DNA of 64,000 nt, from positions 124,001 to 188,000 of the forward strand of contig NZ_JANUBZ010000009.1 in assembly GCF_024808665.1 (NCBI RefSeq). The letters are read 5' to 3'. A program made the translations under genes and the position numbers. Below are positions 25,187 through 34,315 of this stretch, piece by piece. Below the pieces are notes generated by a model, which did no database searches, was not told the origin of the DNA, and saw only the letters and a program-made list of their open reading frames with translations. This DNA comes from Mucilaginibacter empetricola (lineage in GTDB: Bacteria; Bacteroidota; Bacteroidia; Sphingobacteriales; Sphingobacteriaceae). How positions within the stretch are numbered: the stretch's first letter is position 1; each line of letters starts with the position of its first letter.

Positions 25187-26350
25187 ATTCATTAATTTAT
25201 TTGGTTTTAAGTATATAAAGTCGTTTTTAAAATCAAGTATTATATTAAGTCGTTTTAAAAGATCATTACCCAAGTAGTTAATCTCAAAGCCTAAAGGGTT
25301 TTTGCCGCTTAAAACAAGTGTCGGGATATTACTAAATTGAAAATTATCGATTTTAAACATAGGCCACAATACCGTTTTGGTTTCGTACTTCACTCCTCTT
25401 GGATCTCTAAGTACAGTCAACTTAATCAGCTTTAAATTTTCTATGAAATTTTGTTGGCTTGCCCAAGCGCTATCTAAAATAATGGCTTGATCAGAACCGG
25501 TGTCCATTATGAAATTACCGGTGTAAATTTTGCCGTCAACATAAAAAGCTCCCTTTATGCAACCGAATGAACGAATAAATTCCATTTTAGATTTAATATA
25601 CTCTTTTGAAATCTTCGGCAGTTTTGAATGGATAATCATCATACTATGATCGTAATCAATTTCAACTTGTTTTCCTTCAAATATGTTATAGCCAAACCTG
25701 CCGTCCATATCGTTTGAAGTTACCGAAGTAGGAAAAATGTCGGCGGTATTTAAAATTAAAGTCCCCATTTGTAATTTAAACACCTTGTTTAAATGATTAT
25801 AATCAGGACTTGCTTTACCTAATGCAACATCAGCCTGGTTGGGTAGCAATTTTGTCTTCTTTAAAAATGCCGCTTTTGTTAAATGAAAATCAAAAGAACT
25901 GACATCAAAATAAAGATTTATTGAATCAGTATTATTAATAACAGCTTTTACCTGTATAGCATTATAAGGAGTAAGGCTAAAAGGGATAGTATCATGCGTT
26001 TCTACAGCATTTTTTAATTGGCTTTGCGGCATTATTGCACTTGCAATTTGTGTATAGCAGGAGTCTTTTCCGTTGAGGAGTATTATAAAGTTATACCTTG
26101 TCCCTGGTTTTACTTTAACACTGATAGAATCAATATCAGTATAAAAGGTAACCCATTTTGTTTTTCTTGTTCTGTCTGCTGTAAAAATATCTGGTTTGGC
26201 TTTTGGGGAAAGCCTCCATGCGTCTTTATTAAAATAGCCGCCGTCATTAATGGATACATTTGTGGAACTTGCTTTAATGACTGGCAGTTTTTGCTGTGCT
26301 GAAGTTGCCAGGGTAAATATAATGAGTATAAAAAGGTAAGGGTATTTCAT
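25163..26350 (-). CDS. Exported retropepsin-like aspartic protease domain protein
   Basis: About 395 residues from the Met at 26350, which begins a proper signal peptide (MKYPYLFILIIFTLATSAQQ); the longer frame to 26398 adds 16 residues and is less likely. The second half contains NFIMDTGSDQAIILDS, a classic aspartic-protease active-site strand with catalytic Asp in DTGS, and LGNDLLKRLNIILDF, the usual closing block. Only one DTG motif is visible, so it may work as a dimer like retropepsins. The N-terminal part (about 170 residues) looks like a beta-rich region and is not recognised. Substrate unknown. Confidence 0.78.
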   Translation of the reverse strand: MKYPYLFILIIFTLATSAQQKLPVIKASSTNVSINDGGYFNKDAWRLSPKAKPDIFTADRTRKTKWVTFYTDIDSISVKVKPGTRYNFIILLNGKDSCYTQIASAIMPQSQLKNAVETHDTIPFSLTPYNAIQVKAVINNTDSINLYFDVSSFDFHLTKAAFLKKTKLLPNQADVALGKASPDYNHLNKVFKLQMGTLILNTADIFPTSVTSNDMDGRFGYNIFEGKQVEIDYDHSMMIIHSKLPKISKEYIKSKMEFIRSFGCIKGAFYVDGKIYTGNFIMDTGSDQAIILDSAWASQQNFIENLKLIKLTVLRDPRGVKYETKTVLWPMFKIDNFQFSNIPTLVLSGKNPLGFEINYLGNDLLKRLNIILDFKNDFIYLKPNKLMNLKYKGNS

Positions 26351-26479
26351 TGGTGCAAAACGTTGTGTTATTAAAAATAAGATAATATATTTATTCAATA
26401 ATGATATTAATTTAATTGTAATAGATGTTTACGCTGTAGCAGCTTCCTCTTTAATATGAGCAACAATTAAGTTACATGC

Positions 26480-26499
26480 CCGTTATTAAACCATAACGG
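26480..26499. promoter_or_regulatory. Inverted repeat in the promoter of the Spy-like gene
   Basis: CCGTTAT (26480-26486) and ATAACGG (26493-26499) are perfect inverted arms around six bases, directly before a -7-like TATCTTTA at 26502-26509. It is a plausible operator between -33 and -7. Confidence 0.4.
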
Positions 26500-26529
26500 T
26501 ATATCTTTATCAAACAATAAAACTGAAAA

Positions 26530-26904
26530 ATGATGAGAAAAATTTTGTTGATGTGCTGTTTCCTTTTGGGAGTTACAGCTTTTTGCCGTGCACAAGGTGG
26601 CGGCGGTATGAGAAGAAGTCCTGCGGATCAGGCGGGCGCATTACAAACGCAATTAAATTTAAGTGACGATCAAAAAGCAAAGATTGTTACCATCTTAACT
26701 GCTCAATCGGCTAAAAGAGACAGCATCAGAACTGCTGCAAATGGCGATAGAGATGCAATGATGCAGGGTATGATGCCATTAATGAAAGATACCAATGCAA
26801 AAATCAGAGCCATTTTAACCCCCGACCAGGCTACTGCTTATGATAAAATAATGCAGGAAAGAATGGACAGAATGAAACAAGGTGGCGGTGGTGGAGGCAA
26901 CTAA
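26530..26904 (+). CDS. Small Spy/CpxP-like periplasmic protein
   Basis: A 124-residue exported protein with signal peptide ending CRAQ, a Gly/Arg stretch, two long alpha-helical segments with the LxLSDDQKAKI and ILTPDQATAYDKI pattern (LTxxQ-type repeats of Spy/CpxP), and a Met/Gly-rich tail ending in poly-Gly. Spy/CpxP proteins are periplasmic chaperones induced by envelope stress. Assignment is by pattern and composition rather than a strong family motif. It has its own promoter-like region and a terminator at 26931. Confidence 0.7.
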   Translation: MMRKILLMCCFLLGVTAFCRAQGGGGMRRSPADQAGALQTQLNLSDDQKAKIVTILTAQSAKRDSIRTAANGDRDAMMQGMMPLMKDTNAKIRAILTPDQATAYDKIMQERMDRMKQGGGGGGN

Positions 26905-26930
26905 CCCTTCATGCTAAAACAAAAATAAAA

Positions 26931-26958
26931 AAGCGCCCTTTAAACCGGGCGCTTTTTT
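26931..26958 (+). terminator. Rho-independent terminator after the Spy-like gene
   Basis: GCGCCC (26933-26938) pairs with GGGCGC (26947-26952), followed by six T. The T-run leads directly into the bioF promoter box. Confidence 0.85.
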
Positions 26959-26965
26959 ATTTTTG
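26958..26965 (+). promoter_or_regulatory. -7 type promoter box of bioF
   Basis: TATTTTTG, an exact TAnnTTTG match, 14 bases before the GTG start at 26980. It supports that GTG as the true start. Confidence 0.5.
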
Positions 26966-26979
26966 TACAAATCATTGCC

Positions 26980-28104
26980 GTGGGAGACATAGAAAAATCT
27001 ATCGAAAGAAAATTAGAAGAACGACAAAGCGCGGGCAATTATAGAACGCTGAAACCCGAATCCACGTTGATTGATTTCTGTTCTAATGATTATCTAGGGT
27101 TTTCAAGATCATCTTTATTAAAAACCATGATTGATGAAGAGATAACTCTTCATCACACGATATCAAATGGCTCAACCGGATCAAGGTTGTTGACCGGAAA
27201 CTCAACCTACATAGAAGAGCTGGAAAAACAAATTGCAGTCACCCATAATAGCGAAGCTTGTTTAATATTTAACTCCGGTTACGATGCCAATCTGGGCCTA
27301 TTTTCGTCTCTCCCACAACGTGGCGATACCATTATAACAGATGAACTGATACACGCTTCTATTATTGATGGAGCGAGATTGAGTTACGCAAACCGTTATA
27401 CTTTTAAACATAATGATTTGCTCAGTTTGGAAGATAAATTAAAACAAGCCAGAGGAAATTGCTATGTTGTTATTGAAAGTGTTTACTCCATGGACGGCGA
27501 TACCCCTCCCATTGATGATATACTGCGTTTAACTGAAAAGTATAATGCAGCGTTAATTGTGGATGAAGCCCACGCGCTTGGCTTGCACAAATACGGGTTA
27601 ATTGATGAAACAACAAGTAAACGGATATTCGCACGGGTAATTACTTTCGGTAAAGCCCTGGGATGCCATGGCGCAGCAGTAATTGGCAGTAATTTGTTAA
27701 GAAACTACCTGATCAACTTTGCGAGATCTTTTATTTATACAACCGCTCCTACTTTGCATCATTTTGCTTCTATAAAAATGGCTTATAAGCTTTTGTCTAT
27801 GGCAAACAATCAAATAGCTGTACTCAAGAATAATATAGTCTTTTTTAAAGAACAAATTGGGGATGGTGCGCGGAGTTTGCTGATAGATAGCGATAGTGCT
27901 ATTCAATGTTTGATATTGAATAATAATGATAAAGCCAGAGAACTTGCTTCACTATTGCAAAATAGCGGCTTGGACGTTAGGCCAATATTAAGCCCCACAG
28001 TTCCTGCAGGTAGCGAAAGAATAAGGATTTGCCTGCATGCTTTTAATACCGAAAGTGAGATAATTTTATTAACAGAGAAAATAAACAGCTTTATAAATGA
28101 TTAA
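26980..28104 (+). CDS. bioF: 8-amino-7-oxononanoate synthase BioF
   Basis: A 374-residue alpha-oxoamine synthase that condenses pimeloyl-thioester and alanine to 8-amino-7-oxononanoate, an early biotin step. It has the SNDYLGFSR opening block, SNGSTGSRLLTGN, the PLP-binding IVDEAHALG and Lys225 in TFGKALGCHG. It starts with GTG; no ATG fits. bioD overlaps its end by 8 bases, so this is a bioFD operon, and bioA is elsewhere in the window (49442). The other member of this fold here is the serine palmitoyltransferase at 60681, which has a distinct motif set. Confidence 0.93.
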   Translation: MGDIEKSIERKLEERQSAGNYRTLKPESTLIDFCSNDYLGFSRSSLLKTMIDEEITLHHTISNGSTGSRLLTGNSTYIEELEKQIAVTHNSEACLIFNSGYDANLGLFSSLPQRGDTIITDELIHASIIDGARLSYANRYTFKHNDLLSLEDKLKQARGNCYVVIESVYSMDGDTPPIDDILRLTEKYNAALIVDEAHALGLHKYGLIDETTSKRIFARVITFGKALGCHGAAVIGSNLLRNYLINFARSFIYTTAPTLHHFASIKMAYKLLSMANNQIAVLKNNIVFFKEQIGDGARSLLIDSDSAIQCLILNNNDKARELASLLQNSGLDVRPILSPTVPAGSERIRICLHAFNTESEIILLTEKINSFIND

Positions 28105-28711
28105 CAGGCCGATATTTATTACAGGAATTGGAACCGGAATAGGCAAAACTTTAATATCAGCTATAATTGTTGAAAAACTAAAAGCCGATTATTGGAAGCC
28201 TATTCAATCGGGTGATTTAGAAACAAGCGATACGTTAACTGTTAGAGATTTGATTAGTAATCAGATTTCTGTTTTTCATCCGGAGACTTACCGGTTATCG
28301 CAACCATTTTCGCCACATAAATCGGCTGCAATAGACGGGGTTTTGATTGATGCTCATCAATTTATTATTCCCAAAACCGCTAATACTTTAATAATTGAGG
28401 GCGCAGGTGGATTAATGGTACCTTTGAATAATCAATTTTTGATAATTGACCTCATAAAGCAATTAAACGCGGAAGTCGTCCTTGTTTCAAAAAACTATCT
28501 AGGGAGTATCAATCATACTTTGCTTTCAATTTCTGTATTAAAGCAATGGGAAATACCCATAAAAGGCATTGTTTTCAATGGTTCAGAAGATAAGTACTCA
28601 CAAGAATATATTGTAAATTACACAGGCATTGAAGTTTTAGGTCACGTTCCGGATTATAATACCATCGATAAACAAACTATAATTGCAGCCGGAAACCATA
28701 TCAAACTTTAA
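28097..28711 (+). CDS. bioD: ATP-dependent dethiobiotin synthetase BioD
   Basis: A 204-residue P-loop enzyme that closes the ureido ring of dethiobiotin with CO2 and ATP. The P-loop is GIGTGIGKT (residues 10-18), and KPIQSGD plus IEGAGGLMVPL are the family motifs. It overlaps bioF by 8 bases, which indicates translational coupling. bioB is not in the window. Confidence 0.93.
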   Translation: MINRPIFITGIGTGIGKTLISAIIVEKLKADYWKPIQSGDLETSDTLTVRDLISNQISVFHPETYRLSQPFSPHKSAAIDGVLIDAHQFIIPKTANTLIIEGAGGLMVPLNNQFLIIDLIKQLNAEVVLVSKNYLGSINHTLLSISVLKQWEIPIKGIVFNGSEDKYSQEYIVNYTGIEVLGHVPDYNTIDKQTIIAAGNHIKL

Positions 28712-28737
28712 CTGTCAAACAAAATATAAACTACAGC

Positions 28738-29631
28738 ATGAAAAATATAGCCGTTATTGGATCGGGTACAATGGGTAATGGTATTGCACACACTTTTGCC
28801 CAGCATGGCTTTAAAGTTGCGCTGGTTGACATTAACCAGGATGCTTTAAACCGGGCAATACAAACCATTGCTGGCAATCTGGACAGACAAGTAAAAAAAG
28901 AAATTATCAGCGAGCAGCTCAAAATAGAAACGTTAAACAATATAATTGCATTTGCCGATCTGAAAGCCGCTACGGCTGACGCTGATTTAGTAATAGAAGC
29001 CGCAACAGAAAACCGGGAAATAAAACTCAACTTATTTAAACAGCTAAGTGAGTTTTGTAAAGAGAACGCAATACTGGCTTCCAATACATCATCAATATCA
29101 ATTACACAGATAGCATCAGTCACCAAAAAACCTCAGAATGTTATTGGTATGCATTTTATGAACCCGGTTCCGATTATGAAATTGGTTGAGGTAATACGTG
29201 GTTATGCAACAACCGACGAGGTTACCCATACCATTATGGAGCTTTCTAAAAAGCTAAACAAAGTTCCGGTTGAGGTGAATGATTATCCTGGTTTTGTGGC
29301 CAACCGTATTTTAATGCCGATGATAAATGAAGCCATCTATACCCTATATGAAGGCGTTGCGGGAGTTGAAGAAATAGACACCGTAATGAAATTAGGAATG
29401 GCGCATCCTATGGGCCCATTACAATTAGCCGATTTTATAGGACTTGACGTTTGTCTGGCTATATTAAACGTCTTATACAATGGTTTTGGCAATCAAAAAT
29501 ATGCGCCATGCCCGTTATTGGTGAATATGGTTACAGCAGGACATACGGGTGTAAAATCGGGCACTGGCTTTTATCAATATAATAAAGGAAGCAAGGAACT
29601 GGTTGTTGCTGATAAGTATAAAAAAGGATAG
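28738..29631 (+). CDS. 3-hydroxyacyl-CoA (3-hydroxybutyryl-CoA) dehydrogenase
   Basis: A 297-residue NAD(P)-dependent dehydrogenase. The Rossmann motif VIGSGTMGNG is at residues 6-15; FADLKAATADADLVIEAATEN, SNTSSISITQIA, GMHFMNPVPIMKLVEVI and GFVANRILMPMINEA are the family blocks. It oxidises 3-hydroxybutyryl-CoA-type substrates in fatty-acid or butanoate metabolism. It follows bioD by 26 bases and probably shares the transcript, although it is not a biotin enzyme. A very strong terminator follows. Confidence 0.92.
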   Translation: MKNIAVIGSGTMGNGIAHTFAQHGFKVALVDINQDALNRAIQTIAGNLDRQVKKEIISEQLKIETLNNIIAFADLKAATADADLVIEAATENREIKLNLFKQLSEFCKENAILASNTSSISITQIASVTKKPQNVIGMHFMNPVPIMKLVEVIRGYATTDEVTHTIMELSKKLNKVPVEVNDYPGFVANRILMPMINEAIYTLYEGVAGVEEIDTVMKLGMAHPMGPLQLADFIGLDVCLAILNVLYNGFGNQKYAPCPLLVNMVTAGHTGVKSGTGFYQYNKGSKELVVADKYKKG

Positions 29632-29687
29632 ATATAGATGCCTGATATGCAATAAGAAATACTTAAAGTGATAGAGAAATTTTCTAT

Positions 29688-29730
29688 AGAGGTTATATTA
29701 TTTAGAAAATAATATAACCTCTTATTTTTT
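29688..29730 (+). terminator. Strong terminator after the dehydrogenase gene
   Basis: A perfect 16-bp stem (29688-29703 with 29707-29722) around a 3-base loop, followed by TTATTTTTT. One of the longest perfect terminator stems in the window. Confidence 0.9.
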
Positions 29731-29781
29731 AGTATTTTACAGCCTGAAAGAATAACAGCTATTTACCTAACGCCAATCACA

Positions 29782-30363
29782 TTGAAGCGCCCCGTACTAT
29801 TTTTAGTTTTTATTTTAACGAGCTCAATGGCTTATTGCCAGATGAAAAATGATCTGTCCGTTGTATATGGTTTTGCCGGAAATAGCATAACAGCTATTGG
29901 AACAGGCGGCCCTGGATACGAGGGAAAAGGTGAAGATATTTATGGATTAAATTATCGGCGCAGTTTAACCAAATGTTTCTCTATTGAAACTGGAATAGAA
30001 TATTCTGTAAACAATGTTTTATGGAATTATGAAGATGCTTATCAACCTACTTTCAGGCCACAACCTGCCAGCATAAGGATGTTATCAATTCCCGTTTATG
30101 CAAACTTTACATTCTTTAAATACCTGTTTGCCGATGCTGGTATTATTGCTGATTTTGAAACCAACCATCAGTCTGATAAAATTGTAGCTGACAAAAGCGG
30201 TATTGGATTTGGAGTGGGTATTGGGGGGCGATATTATATAAATAAGGTGATTTTATTTATAAACCCCTTTTTACAGGCCCACGCAATGGATGCTTTTAAT
30301 GATAAAAGCGGAGGTCAGTTGCTGGATCAGGGAGTGAAATTTGGCATGGGATATCGCTTTTGA
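29782..30363 (+). CDS. Small outer-membrane beta-barrel protein
   Basis: A 193-residue exported protein with signal peptide (MKRPVLFLVFILTSSMAYCQ as read from a TTG start) and alternating hydrophobic/polar strands typical of small OmpX-like barrels, ending in a terminal aromatic residue (GYRF). The frame has no ATG at its beginning; the start codon appears to be TTG at 29782. It stands alone and no function beyond a barrel is visible. Confidence 0.7.
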   Translation: MKRPVLFLVFILTSSMAYCQMKNDLSVVYGFAGNSITAIGTGGPGYEGKGEDIYGLNYRRSLTKCFSIETGIEYSVNNVLWNYEDAYQPTFRPQPASIRMLSIPVYANFTFFKYLFADAGIIADFETNHQSDKIVADKSGIGFGVGIGGRYYINKVILFINPFLQAHAMDAFNDKSGGQLLDQGVKFGMGYRF

Positions 30364-30462
30364 TTTTTGTACCAATAAGCTGATGGTCATTCAATTAAAA
30401 CCTGATATTTTAAACTTTTTTTGATGTTGTTTGTCATACTACCAAACAAACATATTCACAAA

Positions 30463-30756
30463 ATGAAAACAATATCAAAATTAGGATTAATGCTTACCCT
30501 GGCGGTATCCTTATTTCTGGCATCATGTGCCGGAAGCTATTATGTTACAGAGCAACCCGTTGAACCTACTTATGAAAGGCCTGCCCCGCCCTATGACGGT
30601 GCTATTTGGATTGATGGCGAATGGGGCTGGAACGGAGGTCATTATGAATACTCTCGTGGACATTGGGATAGAGCAAGACCCGGACATACTTACCGGAAGG
30701 GCTCATGGGAACATACCAACCATGGCTACAGATGGCATCAGGGTCGTTGGAATTAA
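30463..30756 (+). CDS. YXWGXW repeat-containing lipoprotein
   Basis: A 97-residue small protein starting MKTISKLGLM at 30463, with lipobox ASC and then repeats WIDGEWGWNGGHYEY, GHWDRARPG and HQGRWN. The Tyr/Trp/Gly pattern is that of YXWGXW (BcpO-related) lipoproteins; role unknown. The longer frame to 30421 begins with TTG and lacks a sensible leader, so the Met at 30463 is chosen. Confidence 0.85.
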   Translation: MKTISKLGLMLTLAVSLFLASCAGSYYVTEQPVEPTYERPAPPYDGAIWIDGEWGWNGGHYEYSRGHWDRARPGHTYRKGSWEHTNHGYRWHQGRWN

Positions 30757-30824
30757 AACAGAGATAAAATTAGCGGTTTTTAGTGGTATAAAAAGCCAAT
30801 AAAAACTGCTATCTATATATTTAA

Positions 30825-32588
30825 TTACATTCTTTCAGGTACTTCGATACCCAGTAATTTCATCCCTTTGTTGATTACTTTTCCTGAGGCAGCAGATAAA
30901 CGCAGCCTGAATTGTTTCGATTCCTCATCCTCAGCCTGCAAAATGGATTTTTCGTGATAGAACTTGTTATATACTTTAGCAAGCTCGTAAACATAGTTAG
31001 CTATTACAGCAGGACTATAGGCTTCAGCAGCATTTTTAATAGCATCGGGGAATTGAGTTAAACTGACAATAAGATCCCGCTCCTCAACTGCTAAGTTTGA
31101 ATAAGAATTATATTCGTTAATAATATTGGCCCTATTTAAGACAGACCTGATACGGGCGTGAGTATATTGAATAAACGGCCCGGTATGTCCCTGGAAATCT
31201 ACCGATTCATTCGGATCAAATAATAAACGTTTTTTTGGATCAACCTTAAGCAGAAAATATTTAAGCGCGCCCATACCAATAATATGATATAGCGATTGTT
31301 TCTCATCCGCCGTAAAATCATCAACCTTACCCATCGCTTCGGTTTGCTCTTTGGCAGTTTGCTCCATTTCACTCATTAAATCATCAGCATCAACAACGGT
31401 TCCCTCACGCGATTTCATTTTACCTGATGGCAAATCAACCATTCCGTATGATAAATGGAATAAACCATCTGCACCTTCTTTACCTAATCTTTTTAGTATG
31501 GTAAACAATACTTTGAAATGATAATCCTGCTCGTTACCTACCACATAAATAGATCTATCCATGTGATAGTCATTATATTTAAGTTGGGCAGTACCCATAT
31601 CCTGGGTCATGTATACCGATGTCCCATCAGAACGCAGAACAAGTTTTTCATCTAATCCGTCAGCAGTAAGATCAATCCAAACGGAGTTGTCATCTTTTCT
31701 ATAAAATACTCCTTTTTCAAGGCCTTCTTCAATAATATCTTTCCCTAACAGGTAAGTTTCAGACTCGTAGTAGAATTTATCGAAGCTAACGCCAAGCTTT
31801 TTATAGGTTTCGGCAAAGCCAGTATAAACCCAGCCATTCATCGTTTTCCAAAGGGTAATCACAGCTTCATCACCTGCCTCCCATTTTTGCAGCATTTCCT
31901 GGGCTTCTTTAATTAGTGGAGCATTTTTCTTTGCTTCCTCTTCCGATTGGCCTGCGGATTTTAGCTCCTCCTGTTGTTTTTTGTACTCTCTGTCAAATAT
32001 TACATAGTATTTGCCTACCAAATGGTCGCCTTTCAGGCCAGATGATTCCGGCGTTTCGCCATTGCCAAACTTTTGCCAGGCTAACATCGATTTACAAATA
32101 TGTATACCCCGGTCATTAACCAGGTTAGTTTTTATCACTTGATACCCCGCCGCTGCTAAAATTTCAGATACAGAAAACCCTAATAAGTTATTACGCACAT
32201 GGCCCAGGTGCAATGGTTTATTTGTGTTTGGTGAAGAATACTCAACCATTACTTTTTTGCCATTGGGTTCAATAACAGCAAAATCATCAGGCAAAATTTC
32301 ATTGTATAATTGATTGATCCAATATTCGTTGGACAAGGAAACGTTCAAAAAGCCTTTAATTACGTTAAATCCGGATACTTCCTTTAATTCATTTTGTAGA
32401 AAAGCGCCTATTTCAGTTCCGGTTTGCTCTGGTGATTTTTTCGAAAATTTGGTAAATGGAAAAGTAACTATGGTAACCTGCCCTTCAAATTCTTTGCGGG
32501 TTTCCTGCAAGTTTACGTCTGCTGCAGAAATATCCGTATTGTATAAATGTTTAACTGCTTTAAGGGTAGTTTCAATAATAAAATTCAT
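30825..32588 (-). CDS. argS: Arginyl-tRNA synthetase ArgS
   Basis: A 587-residue class I synthetase that charges tRNA-Arg. It has the signature HLGH (residues 127-130) in PNTNKPLHLGHVRNNLLG, the KMSKS-equivalent GKMKSREGT, and the anticodon-binding domain at the end. The open frame runs to 32723 but the extra residues have no match, and a TATTTTTG box ends four bases before the Met at 32588, so 32588 is the start. It is divergent from the arginine deiminase-like gene, both dealing with arginine. Confidence 0.95.
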   Translation of the reverse strand: MNFIIETTLKAVKHLYNTDISAADVNLQETRKEFEGQVTIVTFPFTKFSKKSPEQTGTEIGAFLQNELKEVSGFNVIKGFLNVSLSNEYWINQLYNEILPDDFAVIEPNGKKVMVEYSSPNTNKPLHLGHVRNNLLGFSVSEILAAAGYQVIKTNLVNDRGIHICKSMLAWQKFGNGETPESSGLKGDHLVGKYYVIFDREYKKQQEELKSAGQSEEEAKKNAPLIKEAQEMLQKWEAGDEAVITLWKTMNGWVYTGFAETYKKLGVSFDKFYYESETYLLGKDIIEEGLEKGVFYRKDDNSVWIDLTADGLDEKLVLRSDGTSVYMTQDMGTAQLKYNDYHMDRSIYVVGNEQDYHFKVLFTILKRLGKEGADGLFHLSYGMVDLPSGKMKSREGTVVDADDLMSEMEQTAKEQTEAMGKVDDFTADEKQSLYHIIGMGALKYFLLKVDPKKRLLFDPNESVDFQGHTGPFIQYTHARIRSVLNRANIINEYNSYSNLAVEERDLIVSLTQFPDAIKNAAEAYSPAVIANYVYELAKVYNKFYHEKSILQAEDEESKQFRLRLSAASGKVINKGMKLLGIEVPERM

Positions 32589-32592
32589 CCTG

Positions 32593-32600
32593 CAAAAATA
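32593..32600 (-). promoter_or_regulatory. -7 type promoter box directly before argS
   Basis: Reads TATTTTTG on the minus strand, exact TAnnTTTG, ending four bases before the argS ATG. It implies a leaderless transcript. Confidence 0.5.
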
Positions 32601-32742
32601 ATCATTTAAGTCCGAATTGGGGAATTCGCTAAGATATGAACCTGTTAAATTTAGCAAAAGTGTGTTTAAAAGATTTAAAGGCGGTTTCGTTTTCGCGGTT
32701 GTCGACACGTGCCCCATTTTCAAACTAACATCAATAATTCAC

Positions 32743-32750
32743 TATCTTTG
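32743..32750 (+). promoter_or_regulatory. -7 type promoter box of the arginine deiminase-like gene
   Basis: TATCTTTG, exact TAnnTTTG, 19 bases before the Met at 32770. It decides the start: the frame upstream of it (to 32617) cannot be translated from this transcript. Confidence 0.6.
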
Positions 32751-32769
32751 CCTCATCTACAAACCATTT

Positions 32770-34215
32770 ATGATACTTAGCAATAGCGATTTTAAATTAG
32801 ATGTAACTTCCGAAATTGGTAACCTTCGCGCTCTATTAATCCATAGTCCGGATAACGGATTGGGTAAAGTAGTTCCTTCAAAAGCTCAGGATTGGCTTTT
32901 TGAAGACATTGTCCACCTGGATACCATGCGTAAAAATGAATACGATTACTACGTTAAACTGTTAATGTATTTTTTGGACCCTGATAAGATAAAAGGTAAA
33001 CTAAAAAAAATCGATTCAAAAGAAGACAGACGCTCATTTTTTAAACCCGATAATAAAAACTTCCACGCTTCAGATAAGGTAATTGAAATACAAACATTGC
33101 TGGAAGATATTTTGCAGGAGGCCGATATTCGCAAAAAACTGGTAGCCTCAGTTTGCGCCATAGAAAGCTGCAACTACCGCCTGCAGTTAAAATTGATTGA
33201 TACACCGCCAGTTGAGTTGGCTAAAATCATTATTTCGGGCTCGTTGAATGAAACTGAAATGATTTTTGCGCCTATCCCTAACCTTATTTTTTCACGGGAT
33301 ATCGGCATCGCCATTAATAATTTTATGCTATTGAATAAGCCGGCAAAAAAGGCAAGATCAAGGGAGACTTTGCTGGTTAGGTATATCTTTTTTAACCACC
33401 CATTGTTTGCCGCTTATCGCAACAATATATTAGAGATACCTGAAACCGTTCAGCATTTTTTAAGGCCGGGCGAAGACAACGAGGAAAAAACGACTTTAGA
33501 AGGTGGCGACGTGATGATGGTAAGTCCGCAGCATTTAATAATAGGTTGCAGTGAGCGTACATCGGTAAGCGGCGCCAATGAAGCTATAAAGCTTTTATTT
33601 GCCAATAATGTGGTGGAGAAAGTGACCATCGTTAAAATACCACACAAGAGAGACTATATGCACATTGACACCGTTTTTACCCAGGTGAAACGAAATATGT
33701 GGGTTTTACTTCGATCATTAGCGATTACTGAAGAGCATATTGAAAATGAAGAACCTGCCGCCTGGTTTGCCGAAAAGAAAAACAAAGACCGGCCCGAAAT
33801 AGTGCAGTTTACAAAGAATAAAAAGCCAAAAACTTTTGATTGCATTGAAGATTTGCTAAGAAATGTGAGCGAGAAAGACCTGAAAAGTGAAATAGCTACC
33901 GAATTTATTTATTCGGGCAATAACACGTTCCCTTTCGACGCCCGTGAACAATGGACAGACTCCTGTAACTTGCTGGCAATTAAAGAGGGTGTTGTTTTAG
34001 GATACGATCGCAACGACAAAACTGTTGAGGCCTTTAAGCAAAAGGGGTTTAAAGTAATAAAAGTAAGCGACCTGCTGCAAAAAATTGAAAATGATGAGAT
34101 TGATCCGCAAGCGATGAAAGATACTTTAATTTTGATGCCTTCGTCAGAGCTTTCAAGGGCTCGCGGAGGCTTCCATTGCATGAGTATGCCGCTTTTGAGA
34201 GATAAAGTCCTGTAA
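32770..34215 (+). CDS. Arginine deiminase-family hydrolase
   Basis: A 481-residue guanidine-modifying enzyme. The family's catalytic elements are present: LEGGD (Asp), YMHIDTVF (His) and ARGGFHCMSMPL (nucleophile Cys470). Arginine deiminases make citrulline and ammonia from arginine. It is longer than the usual 400-420 residues, with extra helical stretches at residues 60-110 and 330-400, so the exact substrate may differ. It is divergent from argS and is followed on the same strand by CtlX and an arginine decarboxylase. Confidence 0.85.
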   Translation: MILSNSDFKLDVTSEIGNLRALLIHSPDNGLGKVVPSKAQDWLFEDIVHLDTMRKNEYDYYVKLLMYFLDPDKIKGKLKKIDSKEDRRSFFKPDNKNFHASDKVIEIQTLLEDILQEADIRKKLVASVCAIESCNYRLQLKLIDTPPVELAKIIISGSLNETEMIFAPIPNLIFSRDIGIAINNFMLLNKPAKKARSRETLLVRYIFFNHPLFAAYRNNILEIPETVQHFLRPGEDNEEKTTLEGGDVMMVSPQHLIIGCSERTSVSGANEAIKLLFANNVVEKVTIVKIPHKRDYMHIDTVFTQVKRNMWVLLRSLAITEEHIENEEPAAWFAEKKNKDRPEIVQFTKNKKPKTFDCIEDLLRNVSEKDLKSEIATEFIYSGNNTFPFDAREQWTDSCNLLAIKEGVVLGYDRNDKTVEAFKQKGFKVIKVSDLLQKIENDEIDPQAMKDTLILMPSSELSRARGGFHCMSMPLLRDKVL

Positions 34216-34220
34216 TAATT

Positions 34221-34306
34221 GTCTGAATCAGAATTTTTGAATGAACAAAATAATAGCTTATCTGCCATTCTGAAAATGCTTGAATTCTGTAAATTCTGAT
34301 TCAGAC
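34221..34306. repeat. 16-bp perfect inverted repeat between the deiminase and ctlX genes
   Basis: GTCTGAATCAGAATTT (34221-34236) and its exact reverse complement (34291-34306) enclose 54 bases. There is no T-run directly after the stem. It fills almost the whole spacer and is non-coding. It looks like a dispersed palindromic unit. Confidence 0.8.
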
Positions 34307-34315
34307 CAATGAATA

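Noticed and set aside
28731..29126. 131-residue minus-strand frame
   Set aside because: It is opposite the Rossmann part of the dehydrogenase, with no signal of its own.
32617..32769. Upstream extension of the deiminase-like gene
   Set aside because: A TATCTTTG promoter box lies within it at 32743; Met at 32770 fits the family start.
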